Positions 21,401 to 32,949 of a stretch of DNA of 64,000 nucleotides are shown one piece after another. The notes beneath the pieces were generated by a model that saw nothing but the letters and a program-made list of their open reading frames with translations, was not told the DNA's origin and did not search any database. The DNA is from Undaria pinnatifida (Eukaryota; Sar; Phaeophyceae; Laminariales; Alariaceae). The stretch is from NCBI GenBank assembly GCA_012845835.1, contig JABAKD010000009.1:17033462-17097461 (forward strand), in the 5' to 3' direction. A program made the translations under genes and the position numbers. Each line of letters opens with the position of its first letter. The stretch's first letter is position 1.

Positions 21401-24400
21401 ACAGCTTCTGGAAAAAGCAGGCAACGCAGGTACTTATAGGCTGCGTGCCTAGAGCTGGCCGGTTGGGGCAATAGCTGTTTAAACCAAAGTGCTTTAGTTA
21501 TCGAGAGAGGGGCAACCCCGTCGAATTCGCGACACACCTTCGATTCTAACGGATTCGGCCTCAAACGTAAGAGGCTGAAACGTATCTGTGGTAGTGTCTG
21601 AGGCTCATCACCTGTTAGAGTATGGCGGCGTGGGTTGCTCTGTAAGAAGCTGTCAGAGGTTGCACCGGGTAACGGTGAATACATAGAGATGGCTGAAGAG
21701 TGGTGCTTTTGGGGCCGATGCGCTCACGAGAACGATGGAAGGAGAGTGGTAGAATAATCACCTCGGGGTGCTCGATCACCCGAACAATTTGGACATTATG
21801 CGGTTCTAGTGCCCTAGGGGTCATTGTACGTAGTATTGCCCAACGTGTGGTAAGGTTGTAGACTGTTCGTTTGACCCTCCGCTGCTGGTTCTGCTTACGA
21901 TCTCCCTACATGTTTATCGGCTGACAGCGTATAGCACACATGGTATACACACAGACGTCAACGTCTGCTCTCTTTTAGAATACAACATGCCAGGTGTTTT
22001 GCAAATGCCTATACTCGACGCAAAGTCGAAGAGTATCCGTCTTAACTTAACATAAGTTGTCTGTCTAAACCCGACAAAAGTTGAAGCCGTCGCACTCTCC
22101 GAGCCGTTCGTATTTCATGAATGCATGGACAATTTACCTCGTAGTACCTCACCTCCGCCGCCCGCGCTACTCTTATCAAGCCACTGCATGTGATCGCTAG
22201 CGGCGTTGCCTCCGAAAAAGCCGTGGTGTTGAGCAGCAAGGGTGGGCACTTCAAGACGCTGAGGGAGCTGACGGAATGCATGCGGGCGTCCATGCTTCTC
22301 CCGGGCATCACAGGACCGATGGTGTGTTGGCGATTTTTATGTTTTGGGTTCAGGCGCATGTTACTCCTCTAGTATTTCAATCTAACTGCCAATTACTCTA
22401 TGCTATTAATAGTAGTGTACTCTCTTAATAGAGTTGCAGATTACTCCCACAATATTCACCGCAAGTGCAAGCAAGGAATCGCTTCTCCGCGCGTGATTCC
22501 CCGCATATTTCTATATAAGACCGATGCGCAGATCAATTTGTTTCGTCTCGCATCATGGCCTTCTGTTGCTTCTCCCAGTATGCGCGTCTCTCGCCCGCTT
22601 GAACGCAAGCCCCTCCCCCCGCCCCCACTGGTTCCGCTCGCCCGCGCGTCTTGGTGGAAGGTCACGCTACCGCACGTTAACGAGCGTTTGGTGGACAGCC
22701 AGCTGTACCAGCCGATCCCCTTCCAGGCCGCCCTTGATGACGGTTGCACGCACGTCTTGGTCATTAGATCTCGCCCAGATGGTGGGTGCCGCCCTGGTCG
22801 TTTTCTCGGCTGTGTGGAGCAGGACCAGCTCGATAGAATACTGGCGGGTACCTCATACCTTTAGACTGCGAGTTTCCGGCTTGTCCGCTTGTAACCAAAC
22901 ATATTTTCTACGTGAGCTCAACTGTAAAAATCGGGTGCGTAGGGTATGCCACAGTGAGCAGGTACGTTGTCGATTCTCCAGGGATTCACTCTCCCACAAG
23001 CACGCATGCGTAGACGCGGAACAGCGACCAAACCAAACGACCAAACCCGGTACGAACTGGTCCGGCACGATGCGTGCTCGCTTTTAATTCGACCGGCATT
23101 TCTCTTCGTCTGGCTGCTTCTGTGACCCTCTCCCCCTCGCCCTTATTTCGAAGGCGGCAACCTTCTAAGTAAGCCGAAGCTGGTGGAGCGCCTTATCACA
23201 CGCCGGTTCTTCAAGCGCAAGAGCAAAGACCTCGTATCTTACGCGTACATGAAGGGCAGTGGCCACAAGAAGTTGTACGCGGAGTCCGTCCTGACTCTCA
23301 ATGAGGCGGCTCGAGCTACGAGCGCGGACGCTGGGCCGTATCTTATGCCCATGTGCCTGCCGGTGAGAGTTCACACCTAAACGTTTGGAGCGAAGGGATG
23401 GAAGGGAAACGTGGTTTGGAAAACAGGCTGCTTGCAATGAGGCTGCAACCCCCGTGCAATTGATATCGCTGCATCTGGATGTTTGCCGTAACTGTGCGGG
23501 AACGTCGTAGCAATTTTTTTTTTTGACGAATGACCGTTTCCGGCATTTGGGCGAAATCGGCTGGCTGGAACAAAAAAATGGCTGGGTGAAAGCAGCGCAG
23601 CAGCGCGAGCGCCTGTCACCATTGCTGTTTCCTCGGTCAGCGTTGACATCGTGCTTGTCTTTTGCCGGCCCGGTGGTTGGACGAATTGTCGTATGTTCAC
23701 ACACACCCTCACCCTTTCCTCTCGCACACCCATGATACACGAAATAGTTTCTGTTCACGTGGGTTATGTCTTTCCGTTCTCTTAATTTGTCACGACTTTC
23801 CGTCATGTTACTTTCGTCGACGAGTTCAGGCTTCTGAGTCGGAGATTGCTCGTTTGGAGCGGCGTAGAGCGAACATGCTGGAAGGTGTAAGGAAAGGTTA
23901 CGAACACGCGCACCTGCTTCTCCGACGGGCGGTACCGGGGCATGCTACCGCGAGTCTGGACGGGCGGGAAGCGGCTCTCCAGGTGCGTTTTGTTTTTTAG
24001 ACGCGCGCGTCGAATCGGGGGGCGTCAGTTATCGGCGGGATGGAGGAGAGGTGTGGTAGTGATTTATTCGGTGCATGTGTGCCGTATGACGGAACTATTT
24101 GATTAGGTTGAAGTGAGAGGAGAGGATCAAGCCAAGGTGCCTGCTGCGAGCGAATCGCTTGCCGACGCTATTCCTGTCTCAGCCTATGTGTTGTGGTTTC
24201 TGTTGCTCACATGCTTAGCCTACTATGAGTAACAGCAGGCCTTGAAACTTTATGCACGAGTACTGAAACCAAAATTAAGATTTCCCCGCTGGTTCAAGCA
24301 TTCACTAACCCCCCCTCCCCCCTCCCCTATCCGTTACATAGGCTTTCCCGGACTCCATTTTGGATGAAGAAATGGACCCGATGGTTCGCGAGATTCTCAA

Positions 24401-24422
24401 TCGTTCACCGGAAGCGAAATAG
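18410..24422 (+). CDS. Patatin-like phospholipase, probably plastid-targeted (10 exons)
   Basis: Patatin-family acyl hydrolase (Ser-Asp dyad) acting on membrane glycero- or galactolipids. Exons 18410-19201, 19798-19950, 20267-20343, 20748-20832, 21325-21429, 22181-22321, 22661-22781, 23154-23362, 23830-23982 and 24342-24422 total 1917 nt, exactly 639 codons with TAG. The oxyanion-hole motif is VEGGGMRGC (about residue 270). The nucleophile elbow is GSSAGS with Ser at about 302, followed by MGCSVYYDSLTGGGRDFIDT, PVLNLDYLLHDVVEELRPLD and PLHVIASG. The Asp is in LVDSQLYQPIPFQAAL (about residue 463), where the usual D-G-G/A is D-S-Q. Residues about 84-97 are hydrophobic and followed by V-E-A-F-V-G, like the ASAF cleavage motif of heterokont plastid proteins, then a Ser/Arg-rich transit-like stretch. 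That segment is far from any Met (positions 1, 10, 28, 34), so the start is uncertain. The C-terminal 180 residues are basic and helical. The exon 4 end (CAG|GTGGAG) is the least certain border. Confidence 0.92.
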
Positions 24423-27400
24423 AAAGTACGGCGACGGGGGACTAGTGAGGGCGTCTCGGGCAAGAACCGCGAGCCAAAATAGTCAGGCCTTCGTATAATA
24501 GTATGGTTGTGCCGGGCGACGATGCACCCATCGCAGTCTTGTCGCTTCCGGTCTAGACTCAGGTGTTTTCCGACAGGTGCAGTGTGTCGTTGAGTGACTG
24601 GCAGCGATGGCGAATGAGGACGTGTAGGGTGTCCAAGCGTGTCTTTTGCCTGGGATTTTTTTAGGCGCCCGGCCGTCACAAGAAGAGTCGTTGCTCGCGT
24701 GAATTTAACGGAGAGGTTACGTTTCCGTCGTATGGAGGTTGCACAGCAGTTTGTTTCGAAGTACAGGCATTGGACTTCCCTGCCATCACAGTAGTGCTGG
24801 GACACGCCGTGCCTAGCTGACGTACCAGATAAGTTGTGATGTGTGTTGTTAAATGGGCGTGGATGATGGCGAGGGAAACGCAAGGTTTGGTATGTAGGGT
24901 AGCGGGGGCTCGGAGACCCAATATTATAGTGGAACGGCTGCTAGCATTTTGATTTGTGCGCTTGATCGCTCCCTCAGCACGCCGGCTGGGCTTTATGTAC
25001 TCCTTGAGCGGAATGGGGCGCGGATTAGACCTGGGTACACATTCTGAATGGTCGCCATATTTGCCGCCTCTCGTTGCCAGCCTACAGGCGATAATACATG
25101 GTGTCTAACTATGCACATACAAAGGGTACCTTGCCGCGGAGATCAGCACCAACTTTTTCTTTTTTTTTTGCCGGGTCGGACTCGGCAATGCGCAGCTCTG
25201 GGCAATGGACGACGATTAGAAATGCGGAAGGGCTTGGTGAAATATGCCGCCCTCCCCAAGTTCATACCTTTCCAGCTAGTCCGTTTTGGTGTGTTACGTG
25301 CCGGCTATCAGTGCTGCATTCCCTTCAAATTTGTTCAACCTACTCTCAAGCTTTTCGTCTACCAGGTGCAGCGTCTCTTTGTTGGCCATGTCGAAGTGGT
25401 GCCTCTGCTGTGAAGCGCTTACAGGTCCCGGATGCGCCCAGTCCGCTCCAAATGCAAGGCAGCTCTCTTTTTCTCCGGACGATGAAGTCCGTTACATTCA
25501 AATTCCTCAAAGAGTGGTTGCCTTAACGTGCGCTAACGTGCGCCCGGGCTCGAAACGAATGCAGTACCATCTCTAGCGCGTGTCCAGCATTATTTTGATG
25601 CCGCCCTACGACACGCTTATGTTCTGTAGGCTGATATTCGTCCTTCCAAAGTCAGGGAAGGACCTTGCCCCGGTTCGAAGGATTTTGAGTTAGTAGTAGT
25701 AGTGCCTGGCGGGCCACCGTGGAAGATTCAGAACTGGTTCACATACACTTAGGGTTCCAGTGCCTGATATAGTAGGTCCAAAGCTAAATTGCAACGTCGA
25801 CTTTGGATGAAAAACAGACAGGTTGAAGGTTGGATCATCGGACACTACTACTGGCAACCGCGGGCGTCACAACAACGCGACCTGTATAACTGTTTGTGGT
25901 CCCAGGCTCGAGGCTATTTTCTGTTTGAAAGTCAGAGATGCACAACTAGATGGCTGGACAGCGACCGCCTTCAGGGTTAATTACCTGAAGTGTGTGAATA
26001 TATGAAGCAGAGCCATGCATTTTAAACTGTGGATGTCGTGGAATAAAAACGAAAGTCAAGAAACTTGTGATAAGAAATACCAGGTAGGTAGTATGTACAT
26101 AGCCTATTGAGTCAATGTTTTGCAAGTTGCGGTTCAACTAATTATACACCGCATTATGAGTAACGGGATATTTTATATAATCGAAAAACGTCAGCTGTGA
26201 GTACGACCGATTGAATGGTTGAAACTCAAATTTGCAAGCTGCGTACCTCCATATTTCATTTATGATATGGTGTTAGTACATTAAACCTACGATATGGTTG
26301 CTAATACACCGTTGTACAATTTTTACGGAAGGTCGTTCACGCGTGTTATATTGTGTATCCTCATGAAAGATACAGGTCTATTGAGAAGACCTTTCAGCTT
26401 TTCTTGTTGTCGAGGAGTTGCAACGAGAAGCCGTCGATAGACTTTCTTTGCAGTGAGAGGCCATCAAGATTGAGGAACTAGAGTTTTTGCACACCCCCCA
26501 CGTTCACTCGTCGAACCGCATCTGAACTTATCATAGTTCATCGTTTTAAGCCTTTGTTGCCCTCAAGCGGCCCTGTTTTTTTCAAGAGTAATCCATTCTT
26601 CGCATTCTCGACACACATCGTGTGTGCTCAGTCAGTTTAACAACCGACAGCGCCAATCTTTGCAGCCTACTGCAGGACTATCTTCATATATGCTTAACTA
26701 CTTGCGCTGTGGAAGTTAACCAGGTGCTGCGCGTTGTACCTTGTTCCTGATCCAGCTGGACTCCCAGCAGCCCCACGAGTTGGTAGTCCCCCTCCATCAT
26801 CACCTCTGGCCTCATGTTGGTGTCGGTTTGTCCGGTCGGTGTCGTTCTTCTGGCAGTCTCAGACCAACTACCCGCGAAACACGCAGCAGTCAACGGCCGT
26901 GCTCGATGTTCAATACAGCCGGGCTTGGCTGTGACGTTGGCCGCGTAGGCTTCTCACGCTAGGCCTCGTACTTCTGTTGCGCCTCGTCAAAAATCCGGTT
27001 GATACAGTACTGTCGATGAGCGTCTTAGTTTTGAGCGGACACTCCCATGCTGATGATGGCGCCTGACAAAAGTAGTATCTCCTCCATCTAGCATTCACCC
27101 AGTACACGAGGCTCATAACCTGTTGAAATATGCGCGTATGATATGCGTGTCTTACGCATGAATACGGATCTGATTCTGATGTACATATCGTATAACGAGA
27201 GCGTTGCCAATCAGCCCAGGGTCAGCATTCCTCAGCAACACTCAGTTATTCGGTCACCTACCGCATGCAGATAACATTAACGTGTTTCGTTGCGTGTGGT
27301 GGTCTTTTTCAGAGACAAGACTGACCGGTAGACGGACTCTTGGGTGCGTTGTCTTCCAGCAGCACTGCCCGCTACACGTCACCATAAATCCATTCGGCAA

Positions 27401-28650
27401 AGCCGGGGATGAACCCAGCATGTTCCATGACAACAACAGAAAGTAAGCGAAAGCGTCCAGTGGGGTGATGTGGTGCGGTGACAACCAAGTTGGCGTTGTC
27501 TAGCTTAATCCCTCGATAGCCCCAATCCCCTCCCCATGCGAATTCCAAGTAAATTTGTCCCCAAACAAGGGTTTCTAATCGAAAAGGGGATTTAGAGTGC
27601 TTAGCTTCTTGAAGCGGGCAGCCCAACAGTTTAGGACTGAAACAAGGAGGTGCTGGGAGTGAGCAGACAAAACATGCCTGTCCATGGTCGCCAACTCTGT
27701 ACCCGAGAGCCGGTGGGGGAGTACGAACCGGTGACGGCCAGCTACACTAGAATCGCAAATGAACGACATCTACGCTATATTGTCGGAGGGCGAAAATACT
27801 AATAATAATATGCGATGCGCGCTTACTTATACTGGCAAACAGTTTCAACTTATATCGTAGCAGGTACCACTCAGTGACGTTGAAGCGCCGCTTGGACTGT
27901 ACACTTACCGGTACACCCCAATGGTCCGTGCATTAATGTCCAGAGCGGTACACCACAGCGTACTATTAAAACGACGACTACTACTATGCCCTACCAAATA
28001 TTATCACTACGAGTATGGGAAACGCACATCTAGCGTCACGGGGATAGCCGTGGCCGTACCGCGCTAGTGATGTATGTTGCAGGTATTTCGTTACGGTTGG
28101 TAGGTAGTTGAAGTATTTATGTATGTAGGAAGTATGAAGTATTGTCAATTGGACTACGAATATCGACGCTGCCGTCGTTGCCAGTTGCCAGATATGCTGT
28201 TCCGGTTGGCCGTTGCACTTTGCGCCTAATCACCAAAAATGAATCCGCACTGAATCGGTTGATGACCTGCATTGTTCGTTCGTTGAAGCAAGCCGAAATT
28301 TCGCGAAAACGTTACCAGGTCACGCGGTAACTATTGCAAACGGTGACACCCATAACCTGAAACTTAATCGAGGATGGATGCGGCTCCACAATCCGCTACA
28401 AACACCCAAGGTGATACTCTGCAGCCCCCGCCCATGCCCCGCAATGAAGCTAAGCAGCCTTGTGTCGAAGGTAAACTCCGTCTATGCGATCTCGTATCAA
28501 ATTGAGACGCACAGGGGTCAGTGGTACGGCCGGAATGCGTCTATGCACAAGACCTGGTTGTCCCCCTTTCACTTTGAGCTGTCCGGCGACATGACCGCGC
28601 GGCGTGCACTTACATAGGTTGTTAAGGTGTGGATGCTGATCGCTGAGAAA
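24423..28650. other. Intergenic region 3' of the phospholipase gene
   Basis: No gene recognised. Frames at 24305-24883 (minus) and 25048-25576 (plus) have no identifiable domain. The former overlaps the last phospholipase exon and is a shadow. One short dispersed element lies at 26186. Confidence 0.5.
26186..26246 (+). repeat. Short dispersed element, copy 4
   Basis: AACGTCAGCTGTGAGTACGA, CCGATTGAATGGTTG and TTTGCAAGCTGCGT, preceded by an AT-rich flank shared with copies 2 and 5. Confidence 0.85.
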
Positions 28651-28659
28651 TCGAGGGAT

Positions 28660-29210
28660 CACTTTACGGGGGGCGTCGCGAGGAGCCTGAGCATGGCTTA
28701 CTGCAATACCTGCAACAAGCTGCGGAAGGTCCACCACTCTCAGCCCCTTCTGTTCTTTGGCTGGCGAAAAGTAAGCGTAACGACCAAAGTTACCTTGCGC
28801 CGGCGCGTTCGCAAACACAGATGCTGCGAGACCATTACAAGGCGATACTGCGAATACAAATACAATGTTGGTCATTCACGGATTTAGTTGCACGCATGGG
28901 AGATGAGCATCTAATGGAGAGGGTGTGCTGTAGGCGAGCTAGTTCAAGGCAACGCGTACGCTGCAGGACAAGAGAAGGAGGAGAGGATGCGACATCTAAA
29001 GAGCGATGCACAGGAATTCAGCGCAAAGCTAAGGGTGGCGGAAGAGCCGTGCGAAGCAGCTCAAATGGCCGGGCAAGTGATGCAAACAGATCGAGAGTTG
29101 AGCCGAGGCATTTATGACGGCGTGACAGCACGCGGGGAGGAATATTTCATTAAACTGAGACACACGAAAATAGCAAAGGCGACACCGGCCGTCGACACCA
29201 GTGCATGTGA
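28660..29210 (+). pseudogene. LINE (non-LTR retrotransposon) C-terminal remnant
   Basis: Frame-broken similarity to the tail of the LINE fragment on the minus strand at 40613-41830: LRKVHHSQPLLFFGWRK against LRQVHHSMLLR.LGWRK; FTDLVARMGDEHLMERV against FAGFVARMGEERLPQRV; then MRHLKSDAQEFSAKL against TAHLKENMSVFGMKF. At least two frameshifts separate these blocks. No reverse transcriptase core is present. Confidence 0.65.
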
Positions 29211-31962
29211 GGGGGGGGGAGGATGCACTTGTGAGAGCACCAGGTGGGTCAATGGGGCGTTTCCGGGACCGCAAATTATAAAGTACACATTGTACCACAG
29301 GTACTTACTGCCTTATTTTCTCGTTTTTTCGCGCCTCTTCGCTCCCCCTCGAGGGGGGCCCACGCCCCAGGGATGGACATAAACCTGAAGTAACTACCTG
29401 TGCGTAAGCCAATAATAGGCAGCTTTCGCATTGAGCAAATAGTAAACAGTTAGCGTCGTTTTCGTCTGATTAATTGACGTTATTTAAAAATGAATTCCTA
29501 ATCTTTACCCCTGCCGCACCTAGTAAATCGACTAATCGACTTGCGGAGGGTGGCGCAAGACTCTCAAGACTTTTAAGTACGTCCTGCGAACATTAGAGAC
29601 GTTGCGAGAATATGTGATGCGACGCTGTCGTTTTCGGCGGATACTCGTTTTAAGATGGTCCCTCCCCGCCCTTGAAAAAAAAAAAACATATATAGACCAT
29701 ATATACATGGTACATATAATAGTTGGCCTCGGTTGGCGCCGACGCTGAAAAACATTATATGTATATTGAGGTTGGCGTTGGTTGGCAACGACGCTGCAAA
29801 ACATGCCAATCAATGCGTGCTATTAATAGATAACCAGGGTGCCGGCTTTTTTTTGGCGGTCACCAGGATGGTTATCGAGTAGATCATGTGGTGGGGGGTG
29901 GAGAACCCTAACTCCGCACAAGGGGAATGATCGCATCACGTAGTGTGAATATGGCAGGGCACCCACGAGGTAGTTACATAGTAATACTACCCATTGCTGT
30001 CTCTGGAGTGGCCACACCAGAAAACAACGTAACTGTTGGTTGTCCTCATGAACACGACGGTTATGGGTTATGATCCATCTTGTATCAGGGAGTTCAATAT
30101 GTTGGGAAGAGATTCGTGTATAAGGTGTAAGGGGACTATTTGGCCGGATGTTTTTCCGGCATGATTTGCCATGAGCTGTCACTCGTAGTTTTGCTCCTTA
30201 GGAGATCATGTCACGCTCGATGATTCCGGAGGTTCGATAATATAAATGAGCTTTGCGTGAGTATCTGGGAGTCTTGCTTATCCCACGTCCGTCCATATAA
30301 GACCTGTCAACGCTGAGAGGTGGCATCTAACAAACACGATATCGGGTTGGTACCTAGCTTCCTCTCACACTAGGGCATTGGTTACGGACAAACCCCAAGT
30401 TTTGTTTTGGGACTGAGAGCCATGCAAGGTCCGGGGGACTCTGGCATTAGTGAAGAAGAGTATCGCATATATTATATTAGAGAGGAAAAATCTACTCGAG
30501 ATCCAGGTAGCATTGCAGAAGCGGGAGAGGGAGGTCGGATCCGCAGAGGCAGCCCTGCAAGCGTCGTAGTATGCAGAAGAGGTGTATGGCATGACTACGT
30601 TTTGGTCCTGGCGGGTGTCGGCGATGCATGACGCACTTCGACTTCTCCGCGAGGAGCACGAGCTTCAAGCCGATGTGATGCGGAAAATGGACGAAATAAT
30701 AGCGTTTGTGTTCGAACATGCGAGAGCGAGAGAGAAAGAGATAGAGAGAGAAAAGGGGAGTGAGAATATTTTGCCCCAGCAGCAACAATGCGGTCCCAGT
30801 AAAGCCACACATGAGCCTAAGCTAGTAGATCTGCATGGTGCTGGTGGCGAGGGCGCCGGAGAGAAGCAGTTGTTGCAGGGGCAGCAGCTGCCCCAGTTGC
30901 CCCATCTGCAGGAAAAAAAGCAGCAGTCAGAGGATTGCTGCGCTTGCAACGACGAAGAATTGCCGCTGCAAATGCTGTCACCGCCGCCGCTGCTGTCACT
31001 GTCGCTGTCATCGCTACCGTCACCGCCACCGCCGCAGCTGCCGCCGCCGCCACTGCTGGTACCGCTGCAACTGTAAGCCCGCAGTGCAGACAGGCCTGTG
31101 CCTGAATCTGTGGCTAATTTATTTTGTACTACAAGAGAATAAAAAGTTGAAGATGATATTACTTGGCCGACAGGTGCCGGAAGAGAGGTGCAGGAGATTG
31201 CGAGCGGAACGGAACACGCGTACGAATACTGGAAGGACGTTGAGAGAGCGGTACGGTGGTGGGCATCGGTGGAAGGATCTGCACTGTTGATTGGGGGGCG
31301 GAGCATGCGCGCAAAAGGAGGAAATGCCCAAAGCGAGAGCGCGAGAGAAAGGTCAGCGCGCCATCAAGGGCTTCACGCCTACACCAGACACGTTCGAGTT
31401 TGTTGAATTTGCTCGCTGCTGATGGTTTCCGTTTTGGCTTATTTTATGTTGATTTGAGAAGGACGAATCCCCCCCCAAGATTGAGAGTGATTGAGAGTGA
31501 AGGATGTTTTGTAGTTTTGAGATTCCAGAGAAAAAGTAGTTTAGAAATACGAGAGAAAAAGGCACGGTCCCCTGACGTAAAATATTCGTAGCTTCACTCG
31601 CTGAAGCGATTTGTAGTAGACGTACTGCAGGACTAACATGTCTGATTCCGTGTTGTGGCTGCCTGGCGGAGCGCCTGGGCAGGGCACAATAAGTCGGAGT
31701 TGAGTTTCATACGTGAAAGTGAAATGCTGAAAGAATGCACATACAGCAGTACATGTTGTATCATATCATATCATTGGTACAGCAGAGAGCAGCAGTACGA
31801 ACATTGCGTGAATCAACTGATTGCAAAAATTAGGATAGGGTTGAGGTACGTTCTCGCGTGTATGCCGGGCAATGCTAAACACACAAGTACGCCCCTTGAA
31901 GACTATGCATGATGAGCAGTATAGGAGCGATCAACCTGTGTAGCTAATAGTGCACACCTCGA
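29211..31962. other. Intergenic region with simple repeats
   Basis: No recognised gene. 29715-29810 carries two copies of GTTGGCGNCGACGCTGAAAA-like sequence about 60 bp apart. 30582-31076 is an open frame whose product has a short predicted coiled coil, then Gln- and Pro/Ser/Leu-rich runs from CAG/CTG and GCC triplets. It lacks supporting similarity and could be chance. The rest is AT-rich and anonymous. Confidence 0.5.
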
Positions 31963-32760
31963 ATAACGTAACACTCGGATAACACTCATCTACGTTATGG
32001 GGCCTAACGTAGGCGCTTGACCGCATCCTAACATAGTGTTAGCACGGCAGGGGCAATCGCGGTAACATGGTGTTGACTAGAAACCCACGAACGTGCATGC
32101 TGCATGCACACGCCTTAACGTCATGTTAGGGTTAGATCCCGTCCAGCTCTGGTACAGTAACATTACGTTACGCGATGCTCGTCCTTGTACTAACACGGTA
32201 ACATAATGTTAGGCTTTTACCATAGACGTACGTTATCATACTAACATGCCCAGATCGATATCCGCAGATTTTGCTAACGTGATAACATTATGTTACTGTC
32301 TACGCAGCGTTTGATGTAACACCTTAACATTATGTTACCCCTAATGAAGTGTTAGACATAGCGCTCTAACATAACGTTAATACGTTGGTCAGCACCACGA
32401 ATACCTAACATTGTGTTGCATGTAACACACTAACATACCATTAACATAGTGACCCGCACTACTAATAACATCGACGTTATTCGGAACCCCCGTCTATTTG
32501 CCTTAGGGTCGGACAACGTAAATCTTAACCTACGTTAGCAACGTTACAGTCTTAGCCGGCCGGCACGTAACATAATGTTAGGATGTTAGTCTAAACGCCG
32601 ACGTCCCTCTAACATCATGTTATGGTGCTACTGTCATTAAACATTTGATTTTAACATCTTGTTACTGTGTTACCATAGCGATTAATCCCGTTCTAACGTT
32701 ATGTCACTGCGTTACCGTTGGGGCCGAGGTCATTCTAACATTATGTAGTAACGTTACCCT
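31963..32760. repeat. Array of palindromes TAACATWATGTTA with 42-bp period
   Basis: At least 16 copies of a 13-bp palindrome (consensus TAACATWATGTTA, 0-3 mismatches) start at 32029, 32063, 32116, 32158, 32199, 32283, 32325, 32367, 32406, 32431, 32466, 32526, 32568, 32610, 32652, 32694 and 32736. Half-sites lie at 32242 and 32442. Eight steps are exactly 42 bp, others 41, or 84 across the half-site. The 29-bp intervals differ strongly from one another, sharing only a weak GTTA about 5 bases after many sites. No protein-coding frame covers the array. Function unknown; it looks like a set of operator-type sites on one helical face or a satellite whose palindrome alone is conserved. Confidence 0.9.
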
Positions 32761-32949
32761 TTCGGTCTTCTCGACATGTGCCCAAACATCAGTCGGGCGT
32801 TTGTGCCGCTTCATCAGGTTTTTGTCGGCCTTCGTACTTTAACTAGCCCACAGGATTTTCCACGCAGTCATACTCACGCGAATGTCGTTTAGTGTGTGAC
32901 CAGCTGCTACGTGATCAGCACTCGTAAGTCTAATGTCCCCAAGAGGGAC

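Noticed and set aside
24305-24883. 192-codon minus-strand ORF
   Set aside because: Overlaps the last phospholipase exon on the opposite strand; basic, His-rich composition typical of a shadow frame.
27372-27626. Protein-kinase-like fragment (GIKLDNANLVV) on the minus strand
   Set aside because: One short motif resembling a kinase catalytic loop; the essential HRD-type residues are absent and flanking frames do not continue the fold.
30582-31076. 164-codon ORF with Gln/Pro runs
   Set aside because: Much of it is CAG/CTG and GCC triplet repeat; no similarity and no splice context. Left as unproven.
31963-32760. CRISPR array
   Set aside because: The repeat is only 13 bp and variable, no cas-like gene is present, and the flanking genes are spliced eukaryotic genes. 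A degenerate 42-bp satellite or protein-binding array fits better.
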